Source: Chondrosia reniformis | Taxonomy: Eukaryota > Porifera > Demospongiae > Chondrillida > Chondrillidae | Assembly: GCA_947172415.1 (NCBI GenBank) | Contig: OX359194.1 | Coordinates: 7,450,401-7,514,400, forward strand | Direction of reading: 5' to 3' | Length of the DNA: 64,000 nucleotides | In this document: one piece after another, positions 35,701 to 48,100 of the stretch | How positions within the stretch are numbered: position 1 is the first letter of the stretch | Layout of the letters: each line of letters begins with the position of its first letter | The notes under the pieces: generated by a model | Database searches by the model: none | Told to the model about the DNA's origin: nothing | The model's input: the letters and a program-made list of their open reading frames with translations, nothing else | Made by a program: the position numbers and the translations under genes

Positions 35701-37171
35701 TTATTTTTGGTTACTATAGCAAATATTTACAGTTTTTTACATGTTTCACAGGGTTCTACTCGCCTGACTTTCCAGCCATACACATTTAGACAACTGCAAG
35801 AGATTGTTGAATCACGACTTGCTGGACTAAACATTTTTGAGGGAGACGCTCTACAGTTGGCCTCAAGGAAGGTCTGTCACTTTAGATATTCACTGACATG
35901 TGTGTTACATACATAACTCTACCTTGTCAAGTCAAAATTGTATATTTGGCTGCTGTTATAATATGTACATGTCAAAGTTCCTCTTAGGGGAGGTAATGGG
36001 ACATTTGCCCCTCCCCCTTGAAAATATGTTGCCTCCTTGAAGAAAATAAAATGGCCAATTTTTAATAGCAAACAAACATATTAAGCCAGTATTTACATCA
36101 GTTGCACCTCAAGAATTTTGCCCCCATTTGTGATATTTTCTAAAAGATAGCTCATCTTTGAATCCTCTAACATGAATACTCAAACTGATGATAGCTGTTA
36201 TTCATATCCTGCACAGGTAGCAGCTGTGTCAGGTGACGCAAGGAGAGCACTAAACATTTGCAGAAGGGCCACTGAGCTAGCTGAGGAGCGGCACAGAGAA
36301 CAGCACAGTGCATCCTTGGTTGGACTTCAAGACATTGAAGAAGCGGTCAAGGAAATGTTTACATCGCCAAAGATACAAGCAATTCGGTCAGTACAAAAGG
36401 TGTATGTTCGTACATTATAATTAGGAGGTGAAGGAACTAGCTACAATAAGTATGTAAGTATATACACATGTATGTACATACATACATTGGTAAATATACA
36501 GTCCTTACGAGGCCTGCACTAGTACCTGTATAACACTTTTTCTATCGTCATTTTAAAGTTCAAAACTGTATCTACATACGTACGTATGTAAGTGCCATTT
36601 TGATGGTAAACATACAATGATGTATATACGTACGTAAAATCTCATTCAGAATGGCCTCCCAAAATGAGCAGTTGTTTCTGAAGGCAATTCTAGCAGAAAA
36701 CAGGAGATCTGGTCTTGAGGAGACTACTTTTGAAAGGGTACGTATGTATATGTGTATCATAAGTGTGTTTCTCAGTGATGCATGCCACAACACATTAATA
36801 TACATACATCTGTTACGTTAAATCAACTCACTCCTTTCTCAATATACGTAGATATTCAAGCAGATTGTAGCAATAAGTCTCATTGAAGGTATGTACGTAC
36901 GTATGTATGTACATTGATTCACACAGATGTGCCTTCAATGCCTTATGAACAAGACATTATAATTATGTACATACGTATGTATCAGTGACCTGATCCCTGT
37001 GTTGTAGGAAATGAGCCACCGACTACCTCAGCCAGCCTTGAACTGTGCCTAAGGTTGTATCACTGCAGACTGATACTCTTGGAGGCTAACGGTAAACTGG
37101 ATTTGTTGCAGAAAATAAGACTCAACATTAGTCAGGATGATGTTATATTTGCTCTTCAACAGCAATGCTAG
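32735..37171 (+). CDS. ORC1: Origin recognition complex subunit 1
   Basis: The AAA+ ATPase subunit of the replication origin recognition complex, 872 residues (human ORC1 is 861). Exons: 32735-32766, 32992-34467, 34540-34641, 34934-35105, 35316-35423, 35522-35671, 35752-35871, 36217-36386, 36650-36737, 36852-36888, 37008-37171. The N-terminus looks like a BAH domain (GDFVTV..., [11 protein letters not shown]). A long Ser/Lys-rich linker carries an internal 111-residue duplication. The AAA+ core follows: [17 protein letters not shown], Walker [11 protein letters not shown], Walker B LLADELDLL, sensor 1 region [17 protein letters not shown], and [14 protein letters not shown]. The C-terminal winged-helix ends with [12 protein letters not shown]. 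All catalytic motifs are intact. The first exon (11 residues) is inferred from phase and a GTAAGT donor. The next in-frame Met would be at 33032. Confidence 0.93.
33680..34345 (+). repeat. 333-bp in-frame tandem duplication inside ORC1 exon 2
   Basis: Two direct copies offset by exactly 333 bp (for example GATATTGA at 33713 and 34046) encode the same acidic block and basic block: [45 protein letters not shown]. The copies are highly similar at the DNA level, so the duplication is recent, and it keeps the frame. Confidence 0.9.
34630..34905 (+). repeat. 21-bp minisatellite built from the exon 3-intron 3 junction of ORC1
   Basis: About 13 copies of a unit reading GGGAGGGTTAGTTAAGCACA. The first copy overlaps the end of coding exon 3 (CACAAGGGAGG) and its splice donor (GTTAGT at 34642). 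Each following copy therefore repeats the exon end and a candidate 5' splice site. One copy has GGTTGG instead of GGTTAG. Confidence 0.95.
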
Positions 37172-38549
37172 TCTAGCAAGAAAGTTTTCTTAGATAGTGA
37201 AAAAGGACAATTGACAGATACCCTTAAATTCCGCCTCTCGTTAATTGTATGCTCATCTTTTCCCCATTAATTTATTTATGAATCTTGTTTATTTTACCTG
37301 TGTATATATATACGTATGTACGCAGGTACTATACGTACATTAACACTTGCTACAATATTATATTTGATGAAATATATGAAAAAATCCATGTTGTCATATA
37401 GTGCACAGCTTGTGTATAAATGCATTCAAATTCAAAGATTAATAATTAAATTATTGTGTACATGCACTGACAGTCGAAAGTGTTCTTTAACATGATTGTT
37501 TACTGTAACATTTCAACAGATTCCAGATCCTTTTGTGTATATGGGAATGAAACAAGACACCTACATAAGTACATACATACGTACATTCATGAAGACAAAA
37601 TAATTTATGTACAATCAATGAAACAATATTAAGCCTACTGCATAGGAATTTGAAGTGATTATGATTCTGCTAGATTAACCAAGACAATGCTAACATTGTG
37701 TCATACACTATGCCACACCTTTGGAGGTGCATGTACACCTATATAATGGTATGTGTAGTATGCACATTTATACAGTATAATACTCTCAGTATCCTACAGG
37801 CCTTGCATGTACATAGTCAACGCCTACTTTACTTCATCGCCCAGAATTGAATTGAAAATATAGGGACTGGCTGCATGAGACTGTAGACATTCAAAGTAAA
37901 TATAGGGACTGGCTGCATGAGACTGTAGACATTCAAAGTAAATATAGGGACTGGCTGCATGAGACTGTAGACACTCAAAGTAAATATAGGGACTGGCTGC
38001 ATGAGACTGTAGACACTCAAAGTAAATATAGGGACTGGCTGCATGAGACTGTAGACACTCAAAGTAAATATAGGGACTGGCTGCATGAGACTGTAGACAT
38101 TCAAAGTAAATATAGGGACTGGCTGCATGAGACTGTAGACATTCAAAGTAAATATAGGGACTGGCTGCATGAGACTGTAGACATTCAAAGTAAATATAGG
38201 GACTGGCTGCATGAGACTGTAGACACTCAAAGTAAATATAGGGACTGGCTGCATGAGACTGTAGACACTCAAAGTAAATATAGGGACTGGCTGCATAAGA
38301 CTGTAGACACTCAAAGTAAATATAGGGACTGGCTGCATGAGACTGTAGACACTCAAAGTAAATATAGGGACTGGCTGCATGAGACTGTAGACACTCAAAG
38401 TAAATATAGGGACTGGCTGCATGAGACTGTAGACACTCAAAGTAAATATAGGGACTGGCTGCATGAGACTGTAGACACTCAAAGTAAATATAGGGACTGG
38501 CTGCATGAGACTGTAGACACTCAAAACATTATACATCAACACAACTCAC
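37172..38549. other. Spacer between ORC1 and the first lysyl-oxidase-like gene (tail to tail)
   Basis: The 3' ends of two convergent genes. 37172-37850 is AT-rich with TACGTA-type simple sequence and no gene. The rest is the 42-bp satellite. Confidence 0.7.
37855..38527. repeat. 42-bp minisatellite, 16 copies
   Basis: Sixteen near-identical units starting AAATATAGGGACTGGCTGCA and ending GACACTCAAAGT (CATTCAAAGT in some). It ends only 23 bp before the stop codon of the minus-strand lysyl-oxidase-like gene, so it probably lies in that gene's 3' UTR or just beyond. The unit is a multiple of three without stops in one minus frame, which creates a spurious 237-codon ORF. Confidence 0.97.
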
Positions 38550-41530
38550 TTAGACAATTCTACATGACTCGACTGTTGAAAGTCTAAACTCTGATCTCTG
38601 GGATAAGATAATACTACACTCAGCTACATTATTAGTGTAATCTGATTCAGGTGGGTTATGGAAAGGGTTAACGTGCACTCTCAGAGTGTACTTTCCATCG
38701 GGTACAAGGGACACATCCAACCACTGACAATCCAGGCGGGCCCCATACAGATCTCCACATCCAACACTAATCCCTTGTGTTACACTACACTGGTAGTAGG
38801 GTATGGCTCTCAAGGAGGTGTCATACCAGCTGTCCTCCAGACAGAAGCTAGCTTTGTGACCCTGCACTACTGATCTATCAGTTTGGTCTAAGAGCTCATA
38901 GGTGGCAAAGCCGAGGTGGGAGTGGAAGTGCTTGTGACATTCATGCCAGTCCCACTCGCTTCTTGACAAGTAGGGTACAAAGTCCTTTCTGCCCCTGTTC
39001 ATTACTAAACTGTCAAACCTCAACAAGTAACGGATAAATGGACCATTTTCTCTTGAGGGCAAACACTTCTCTTCAAATGCACAGGCCAAGTGATCAGCAG
39101 ATGTTGGAGTCAAATACCTATTTGACAAAGATTGTGCAAGTCGAGTGACATCCAAAACAAGATCCGGGAGATCTGCCAAAGATTTAAAAGGACAGTTTTT
39201 TTATGCAGATATTATGTAGATTATGTATAATATACAGTTATGTTGATATTACACCTAAACAGAGTTATCAAGAACTAAAATGGTGACATTTAGCATCTAT
39301 ATATGTATACATAGCTGTGAAGCATTGACAAACACAATATATAACTAGTGTGTGTAGCTAAGGTCAAAGCAAAAATATGTTTCATCTAAAAAATTCCAAA
39401 TTAACGATTGATACAAGAGTCACTACTTATACTAACCTCTTGCACAATCAACTGCTAAAACTTTCCCATTGGAACAATTCCTCATTTTTATTAGAGTCAT
39501 ATTACATTCATTGCTGTTCACTTCAGTGCCACTACAGTTAAGCCTTCCTATGAACCTATTGGAACCATGGTACCTAGTTGGGTCCACAGCTCTGAATCCT
39601 TCAAAGAATTTTCTTTCTTCTTCATTAGCTGTACCAGTCCTACACATTACTTCACCTTCTGCTCTACTCACCAATCCACCAGTGCTACATATCAAGCCTA
39701 GCACTCCATCAACATTGGCCTCCACATAGTAAGAACTACTTGTTCTCCTCTTAAAAGGTAGAAGCTTTACAGTAGGCTAAAGGATAAAGAAACACAGCTG
39801 AAGGATGCATGTAAGTATTTTGGCTTCAAGGTCAAAAGTTAAGTAAAAATTACATAGAGTAAAGGAATTAAAGGCACTAAAATTTAGGCCTTAGTTTAAA
39901 GATTTTTTCCAGTACTACTTTTATTGTATATAAATATATCCTCGATCTGTTTTGAATTATGTCACCAAAATAAAAATTAGACTATAAGGGTCATTGATTT
40001 CAGAAGACAGTGGTGTGTGGGGGTGCTAACTTCATCACATTTCTCTGGTAGCTGACACACAATGGACACATCATGGTTGTGAGTACAATCGCGTGTTGTT
40101 GCCGTAGAATACTTGCAACCATCAATATCACTGATCCTTCTGACACTTCCCTTCACCACCTTCCCCGGGCAATGCACATTCTTAATAGCAGGACTGCCAA
40201 CTCCAAAGTAACCACTTTGCTGTCTATAAAATCACACAATATCAACTATAGTAAGTATTAAATATTTACTACTACAAGTTGGTAATTAACTGCAAACTTA
40301 TATATTTGAATATTGGACTGGGATACAAAATATTAAATACAATATTACTTACATACAATCTTTTTATTGCTCAAATTTTGTTAAACCAAGAGATGCTTAC
40401 GTGAACAGTTTCCTTGAGAATCCAAAACCCAAGTGTCGACACAGAACATCAGCGTCAACTACACTCATCCCTCTTCCACATATTGTACCCCAATGACCTC
40501 CCATTAACACCTCTACTCTACCTTCTCCTGGATATGGAGTCGATGCCAGTCTTATTGGCCTCTATATAATTAACCAAAAATTATATACACTGTATGAATT
40601 AAACCTACACTCCATAAACATACTTACCAGTTTCTGAGTTGGACAGTACTGGCCAGGAGCAAATCCACAACTGATGGTTACCACTTTGCCTGGTTGATGC
40701 CCACAACTGTAATGTTTACCTGACCAACTGATGAATGAGCAACTCTGTAGATCACGTTCACTTCCATCACACTTGAGATCGATCATTAGAGGACTGTTGA
40801 TTTCCTGCAGCATGTTTGCTGACATGCAGTTTTCACTGTTTGTATCATTACAGCAAAGTAGTTCATTGTAGCTTGGAGCTGCAAAGTTGGTTGGGTATCC
40901 AAGCATCCCACAAGCAACATAGGCCAGGTCATCAGTATAATGAGTGCCATCCACAAACCTCCACCTTCCTCTGTACTTTGCCTGAAGGAACCCCTTGACT
41001 TGTACGTCATTTTCGCAAGAAGTCTGATCCGAGATGTACTTTTTTCCGCATCCCGTACAGTTTTCACAAACTCCATTACAGTACACTCTCAAAGGGAGAG
41101 TCGGAACCTTTTGAATTGCTGGGGCACGGCATCTGACGCCTGCATCGGTACGAGGATTGCAACCTTGATAGCCAGGAGTCCAAAAATAGCAGTCAAACAG
41201 GGAAGCTTCGTGACCCTTGCAACGAATATGGTCGAACCAAATAGGAGCACTCGCACGAATGGAACCAAATTCTCTAGATTTCCTAATCACAGATTTTGCG
41301 CCATCAAAGCCTAACATCCTACAAACGACGTCACCCTCGTTGTCTCCCCAAATACCCCCGCAGATAGAGCCCCATTGACCATCATGGAAGACTTCCACGC
41401 GACCTTCAGAACAGTCCCTGCCACCCGCTAAGCGAAACCTGTTACCAAGTGAGTCCTCAGCCACTTCCAGAACAGCTAGTATAGTTCCAAAGGCGCCTGC
41501 TAACAGAAGTAACAGTTTGAAAACTAACAT
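38550..41530 (-). CDS. LOXL: Lysyl-oxidase-like protein A (4 SRCR domains + LOX domain)
   Basis: A secreted copper amine oxidase that crosslinks collagen-type matrix, about 739 residues; human LOXL2 is 774. Exons: 41530-40628, 40561-40401, 40223-40031, 39776-39437, 39172-38550. A signal peptide (MLVFKLLLLLAGAFGTILA) precedes SRCR1 (GRVEVFHDGQWGSICGG). SRCR2 is divergent (CENCTGCGKKY), SRCR3 (GRVEVLMGGHWGTICG) is typical, and SRCR4 is degenerate. The catalytic domain has the copper-binding motif WDWHECHKHFHSH. The Lys ([13 protein letters not shown]) and Tyr (GCGDLYGARLDCQW) that form the lysine tyrosylquinone cofactor are both present. It ends with the conserved ESDYTNN region. The architecture is that of the LOXL2/3/4 group. 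It is the most downstream of three tandem paralogues. Confidence 0.92.
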
Positions 41531-41997
41531 TTTGCTGGTACTTTGACCTTCACCACAGAACAATAGTCGGTGTGTTTTAGAATAAATCCAGTGAAACCAC
41601 CGGGCCGCCCCCGCGTGGTATATAAATGGGCTATATAGTAGCTGCTCCAATATGAAAATTGCAATTGGTATATAATTGCAATGTATTGCACGTCATTGAG
41701 TAAATAATATAAAGACTTCATTGTATAAATGCACTACCTTTAAAGTACATAACAGATTAAATCTGCTGTACTTGCTGCATACAGAGGGAATATGATGTGA
41801 TGTTCAAATACTAATACATTAAAGTAGATTAACAAAGCTAAATACCAAAAATGGAATAAATCGTATAGGAGGTGACAATGTATAAGTAAATGGTGCAATC
41901 ATGTCCAGTCTGCATTAAAAAGGCACCTATATACAAATGAAGAATGGAATTCATTTTGATAAGATAGACAAGTCAATTGTTCAAAGATAATACTCAC
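41531..41997. other. Spacer between lysyl-oxidase-like genes A and B
   Basis: Promoter side of gene A and 3' side of gene B. No gene, repeat or element is recognised. A TATATAAATGG stretch near 41620-41630, read on the minus strand as CCATTTATATA, may be a TATA-type box for gene A. Confidence 0.5.
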
Positions 41998-44563
41998 TTA
42001 AACATATGCACAATCGTGAACTGTATGTCCTTGTCTTTCATATAAAGTTAAACTGCATACAACCACATTATTACTGTAGTCTGATTCAGGTGGATTGTGC
42101 GTTGGGTTGAGTTCTATTCTAAGCAGATAAATTCCTGTTGGAACGCGTGATACATCCAACCACTGACAATCAAGAGCAGCATTGTACATATCTCCACATC
42201 CAACGCTAATACCTTGTATACCTTGTGTATCCCTTGAACCTGTCTGACAGTCAAAGTATGGGCCAACTGTAAGAGTTGGGTCATACCAAGTGTCCTCCAG
42301 GCAGAAACTGACTTTTTGACCATGTATCATTGAGATACCACCAGTCAGAGAGTAAAGATTATACGTTGCAAAGCTAAGGTGTGAGTGATAGTGCTGGTGA
42401 CATTCATGCCACTCCCACTCTTCACCTGACAGGTAAGGTACAAAGGATTTCCTTCCCATATTCATTACCAGAGTATCAAATCGGAATAAATATCTGTAGT
42501 CTGGTCCATCACGTATTGGAGGCAAACATTTCTCTTCAAAAGCGCAAGTCAGATCACTGAAATGCCTAATTGAGTGATAAGTATTTGTCAGCAAAGACAG
42601 TCTTAGTTGAGCCAAGTTTAAAACAAGATCTGGAAGATCTGTCAAAAATGACAAGTTTTTGTGTTTAAACATGCAGAATACCAATTGTGATTACACGTAC
42701 CTCTGCTACAGTCAATGGCTAACAATTTTCTGCCGATGCATCTCCTAACTGCTATGAAAGACTTTCTGCATTCATTAATATTCATTTCACCTCTGGTACA
42801 GGAAAACTTTCCTATATATCTGGTAGAACCAGAATGGTGGCTTTCATCTACTTCTCTGAAACCTTCAAAGAACTCTCGATACAATTCATTTGCAGTTCCA
42901 CTTCTGCAGAGTACCTCCCCCTGCGTTCTATCTATCAACCCTCCTATGCTGCAAAGCAAACCTTTTCTACCATCAACATTCACCTCTACATAGTAGGAGC
43001 TGCTTCTCCCCCGAGTTATAGGTACCAACTTTGCACTGGGCTACAGTATAATGGAAAATCACATGTTTTATGCAGTTCTTGCTACTTGTGATAAATTAGA
43101 CAGGACTTAGTAGATCTATATCCCTCCATACCTCTTCATAACATTTTGCTGGCATTTGGCATATAATTGAGACATCTGATCTGTGATTGCAGTCGGTATT
43201 TATTGGTAGGATGGAATAAGAACAATCCTTCAGTCCATTCTTCTTTATCAAACTTCCATTCACCACTTCTGACCGACAGTCCACATCTCCAATTACAGTA
43301 GAACTCACTCCAAAATAACCAATTTGGCTACTACATAATTAAAAAAGCAATTAATGGAAGACTTTTCCCATAAAGATGGGCTACTTACGCAAAAAGAAGC
43401 TTTGAAAATCCAAATCCCATTTGTCGACATATCACATCTCCCTCAACATAACTAATACTTTTACCACACAGACTTAACCAAGTTCTCTCAAAAAATATTT
43501 CAACCCTCCCATCACCAGGATAGGGAGACGAAGCAAATCTCATGGGCATCTAGAGAAGTTGTGATATGTATTTTAACAATCAAAAAGTACATACATATAC
43601 ATATATACACTCAATAAAAATTTCTACCTGTCGCTGAGTTGGACAATACTGGCCAGGACCAAATCCACAACTGATGGTTACCACTTTGCCTGGTTGATGC
43701 CCGCAGCCGGTGCTCTTATCTGACCAACTGATGAATGGGCAACTCTGTAGATCACGTTCACTTCCATCACATTTGAGATCGATCATTAGCGGATTTCTAA
43801 TGGCCTTTCTTGTATACTTTGACATGCAGTTTTCACTGTTTGTATCATTACAGCAAAGTAGTTCATTGTAGCTTGGAGCTGCAAAGTTGGTTGGGTATCC
43901 AAGCATCCCACAAGCAACATAGGCCAGGTCATCAGTATAATGAGTGCCATCCACAAACCTCCACCTTCCTCTGTACTTTGCCTGAAGGAACCCCTTAACT
44001 TGTACGTCATTTTCGCAAGAAGTCTGATTCGAGATGTACTTTTTTCCGCATCCCATACAGTTTTTACAACCTACTTCGGAGGAGCAAAATACTCTCAAAG
44101 AAAGACTTTCGATCTTCCTTAGAAAAGGTCTAGAGCATCGAACGCCAGCAAAGGTACGTGGATTGCAATCTTGTACTCCGGAGGACCAATAGCCACTACA
44201 ATTAGACAGAGTGTCTTCTGCTCCGCTACAGACAATAGAGCTAAGCCAAATCGGAGCACTTTCATTTACCGATCCAAATGCAGAGGAACTTGTAGTCACA
44301 GAATCAATCCCTTTAAACTCAAACATTTTACACACAACGCCTCCCTCATTTTCGTCCCAAGTGTCGCCGCAGATAGAGCCCCATTGACCATTATGGAAGA
44401 CTTCAACGCGACCTTCGTAACAGTCCTTGCCACCTGCTAAGCGAAATATGTTACCATACTCGTCTTCAGCCACTTCCAGAACAGCTTCGGAAACACTTAT
44501 AATGACTAAATATACGGACAAAAGTAAAAGTATGACCATTTGCATCTTCGCCAACATTTGCAA
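41998..44563 (-). CDS. LOXL: Lysyl-oxidase-like protein B (4 SRCR domains + LOX domain)
   Basis: Paralogue of gene A, about 758 residues, with the same exon plan: 44563-43628, 43549-43389, 43330-43132, 43040-42701, 42638-41998 (phases 0, 2, 0, 1). It has a signal peptide (MVILLLLSVYLVIISVSEA), SRCR1 (GRVEVFHNGQWGSICGD), SRCR2 nearly identical to that of gene A, SRCR3 and a degenerate SRCR4. In the LOX domain the copper motif is WEWHECHQHYHSH. The cofactor Lys is in IHGQKVSFCLED and the cofactor Tyr in GCGDMYNAALDCQW. Several in-frame Met codons cluster at the start (44563, 44554, 44545), so the exact start is open. It should be an active secreted oxidase judging from intact residues. Confidence 0.92.
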
Positions 44564-45119
44564 GAACTTTGAACTGAAATATAGTAAACAAAGCGGCCTG
44601 CTCCTATACCAGGCTTCCTAGTTACGCAAGAGGTCGCCTAAACACTTGATTTCTATAATATACGACAATGCTATATAATTTGTATTTATAGGTGCGGGAG
44701 ATCAATGACGATTTATATTCGAATTCTGCGGCCAATAAGGTCTTAAAAGCATGCATTGTATGCATATCATGCATAAACAATTTACAAATGTATGAAAATC
44801 ATTCAACTTAATCATTGTAAAAATACATGCATGCATGCTTGTTAATAAGAGATGTGCCATTAATATGAAACATGCACGTTATCCAATGAGTCTTCCATAT
44901 GCTACAGAAGGAAAGAAAGTAACATAGAAATAGAACACATATTATGATAGAATGTGGATGGAATCATTTTAATCTACACCATATCTGTATGTTGTGGATG
45001 TGGATGTATGTGTGTGTGTGCGTGAGTGACATAATCATGGCATTAGTATAAAAGTGGTACGTATAATACATAACTAATACCAATAGAGAGAACTGCATTT
45101 CTTGTAATTAAAAGTGCTT
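44564..45119. other. Spacer between lysyl-oxidase-like genes B and C
   Basis: An AT-rich spacer with TGCATGCATG-type simple sequence and a short GTGTGTG run near 45010. Nothing else is recognised. Confidence 0.5.
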
Positions 45120-48100
45120 CTATGACATACCAGAGAGTGAACAAGATTCTACTCCTATCCTAGCTCCATTGCTTTGTATGACTATATTACAAGTGGCAAC
45201 ATTATTGCTATAATCCGCCTCCTCCGGATCCCTCTGAGGGTTTACTGAAACCTGAAGTAAGTATGATCCATCTCTAACATTTGTAACATCAATCCACTGA
45301 CAGTCAAGGGTACGTCCATAATAATCTCCACACCCAGCTGTAATACCCTGAACTCGTCTAAAGCATTCATATTTCTTTGCTGGTGCTCTTGGACAGATAC
45401 TGTCTTCCAAGCAGAAACTAGCTTTATGGCCCTCAGCTGCCTCTCTGCCATCATGGTGAAACAAGTCATATTGGACGAATATCTCAAAAGAATGATAATG
45501 TCTATGGCAGTCGTGGTAGATCCACTGAGAGGGGTCGAGTAATGGACGGAAATCTGCCTTCCCATAGTTCATGGTTAGGCTGTCAAATCTGAGCAGCTTC
45601 CTCACTTGATTACTGGGTGCCCTGGCCGCATCACTGGCTAAACAGTTCTCCTCAATTGCACACTGCAAACTTCTCACAGTCTTTCTGTCAATTGTGGGAA
45701 AGTTTCTTAAGGAGGAGTACAGCTGGTCTACATCCGGAACTAAGTCAGGGAGATCTGCATGGAGGAAGCAATTTAGAATGTACTGGACACACATCAAATT
45801 ATCTGGTTCTAGCAATCTAAGATTCTTAGAGGGTAATATCATAGTCTAATGTTTAATAAACACAATAAGAAAGTGCTATAAAAGTATGCAAGCATACAAT
45901 TTTACAAGGATACTTTGATTAAAATTCCTTACCAGTTGTACAAATAATGGCAGCATCTGCCCCTCCATCACAAGAAGATACTTGTCTGAGCTGGATATCA
46001 CATTCCTCCATTCTATTCTCACTTCCACGGCACACCAGGCTCCCACCATAACGTGGACCTCTATAGGAAGACCTTGCACTCCCCAAAGACTGCAAGAACT
46101 CTTTACTAAGACTCTTGCATAACACCCTAGCATCCACTTTATCCAAAGCATCAGGGCAAACTAACCCCCATCTACCATTCACATAAGCTTCCAGAAAGTT
46201 GGTCTGTTCTTCTCTGTGAAATCTGCCTCTTTGCTATACGTATACAAAAGTACATAAAACAGGACAGTTATTCACAAACAATTTTGTGTAATAGATTGAG
46301 ATTATAAGGATAATATATTTGTACCCTTACCATGAATATCTAAGTTATTTCATTCAAGTACAACAACAATGATTTGAAGGGAATTAGCTAGACTAAGATT
46401 CCAATCAACTGCATTACCCCAATTCTATATGTAATCTCTATTCTCATATGAACCTTGCTGCAATAATAGCTATAGGATGGCTATCTACTTACAGTCAGGG
46501 GACACTGTTCTGGAACTGTGCATTCAATTGCAACATCCTGATTGTGTTTACACACACGATTTACTCTGCGATCTGAGAAAGTACAATCACTTAAACTTTC
46601 TGCTGTTGAGCTGCACTGTAGATTGTACATGTGAATATTAAGTGGACCTTCAGCAAATTCATTGCTAGGATTAAAGATCAAAAATAATTTCTGGTCAAAG
46701 GGTGAACAAAATACTGTATATATGAATGACATATACAGAAATATCATATGCTGAGATCTTTGAACACCTTTGAAGCACTAATTTACCTGGTATAGAACTT
46801 TTTGGCAAGGCCGTATCCCAACTGCTTACATATAACATTGGCATCCCTCTGGTCAAATCCTGTCCCACAGATGGACCCCCAACTCCCTCGATGGTACACC
46901 TCCACTCGCCCAATACCTGGGTAGGGCGAGGCTCTCAGTCTAACCTCAAGCTAAAATGTATGACAGAAAAAAATTAATTTGTACTCCATATTTGTTTGGT
47001 GCAATAATAAAATGAATCTTCCACAATGACCTAGATAATACAACAAGGTCCTCTGGTTTGAAATCTCATCATGTTAGCTAGTGATTATTAATTACACTTT
47101 GATCTTAGGCTATCATGGATGCATATGATATAGGAAGACTTACGGAAGACCCAGTGCAGGATCTGCTTGGAGTAAAACCACATCTTATAGTGGCATAAGC
47201 ATCCACAAATCTCTGGGTTGACCATCTTATGCTGCTACATTGTGTCAGATTACCTTCTGCACCGGCACAATTGAAGTCATAAGGTAGAATTTCCTCAAAT
47301 TGAACACAGCCTGGTAGTCGAGGCTCACAGCCAAGGAGGTTAACTGTTGATGGAGTGCTCAATGCAACTCCATAACCCAGAGAATTGCACATGACTTGTG
47401 CATCTTGGCTGTCCCATTGCTCAGCATCTATGGCATACCACCTCCCATTGTACAGTGCCTGGATGAAACCTTGTACTGCATGGCCTCTGGAGCAGTCACC
47501 TTCCTGTCTTTCCAAAGTGTTGGAACACTCCTCACAACTCCCTCTACGTCCTGAAGGACAGTACAAGCGGTATTGGAGTTGAGAGGTGTCAATAATAGGA
47601 AGAGGAGGTAGAGTGGTAGGCCTGGTAGTAGGTCTGGTGGTGGGCCTAGTGGTGGGCCTGGTGGTAGGTCTGGTGGTAGGTCTGGTGGTGGGCCTGGTGG
47701 TAGGCCTGGTGGTGGGCCTGGTGGTGGGTCTGGTGGTGGGCCTGGTGGTAGGCCTGGTGGTGGGCCTGGTGGTGGGCCTGGTGGTGGGTCTGGTGGTGGG
47801 CCTGGTGGTGGGCCTGGTGGTGGGCCTGGTGGTGGGTCTGGTGGTGGGCCTGGTGGTAGGTCTGGTGGTGGGTCTGGTGGTAGGCCTGGTGGTAGGTCTG
47901 GTAGTTGGAGTAACTAAACTTCGAGGATCGCAAATAACACCAGCATCTTCATAATGACGACAATCATGTCGTCCTATCGGATTCGCAATACAGTCAAATA
48001 TATTACTTTCGGTACCGTAACATCGAACATTATCCAAAAATATTTTCGCATTTCGGTTACTGCCGAATCTGGCGCAACAAATGGATCCTCTGTATCGGGA

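Noticed and set aside
35980-36130. Possible short inverted element in an ORC1 intron (CCCCTCCCCC / TTGCCCCCATT region)
   Set aside because: No clear terminal repeats or target duplication could be defined.
37829-38542. 237-codon minus-strand ORF with a 14-residue repeat (VYSLMQPVPIF)
   Set aside because: It is produced only by the 42-bp satellite, whose length is a multiple of three. No splice signals or start context link it to a gene.
47586-47954. Plus-strand Gly-Leu-Val-Val repeat ORF
   Set aside because: It is the antisense of the PTTR-encoding repeat. The minus-strand frame belongs to a clear SRCR/LOX gene.
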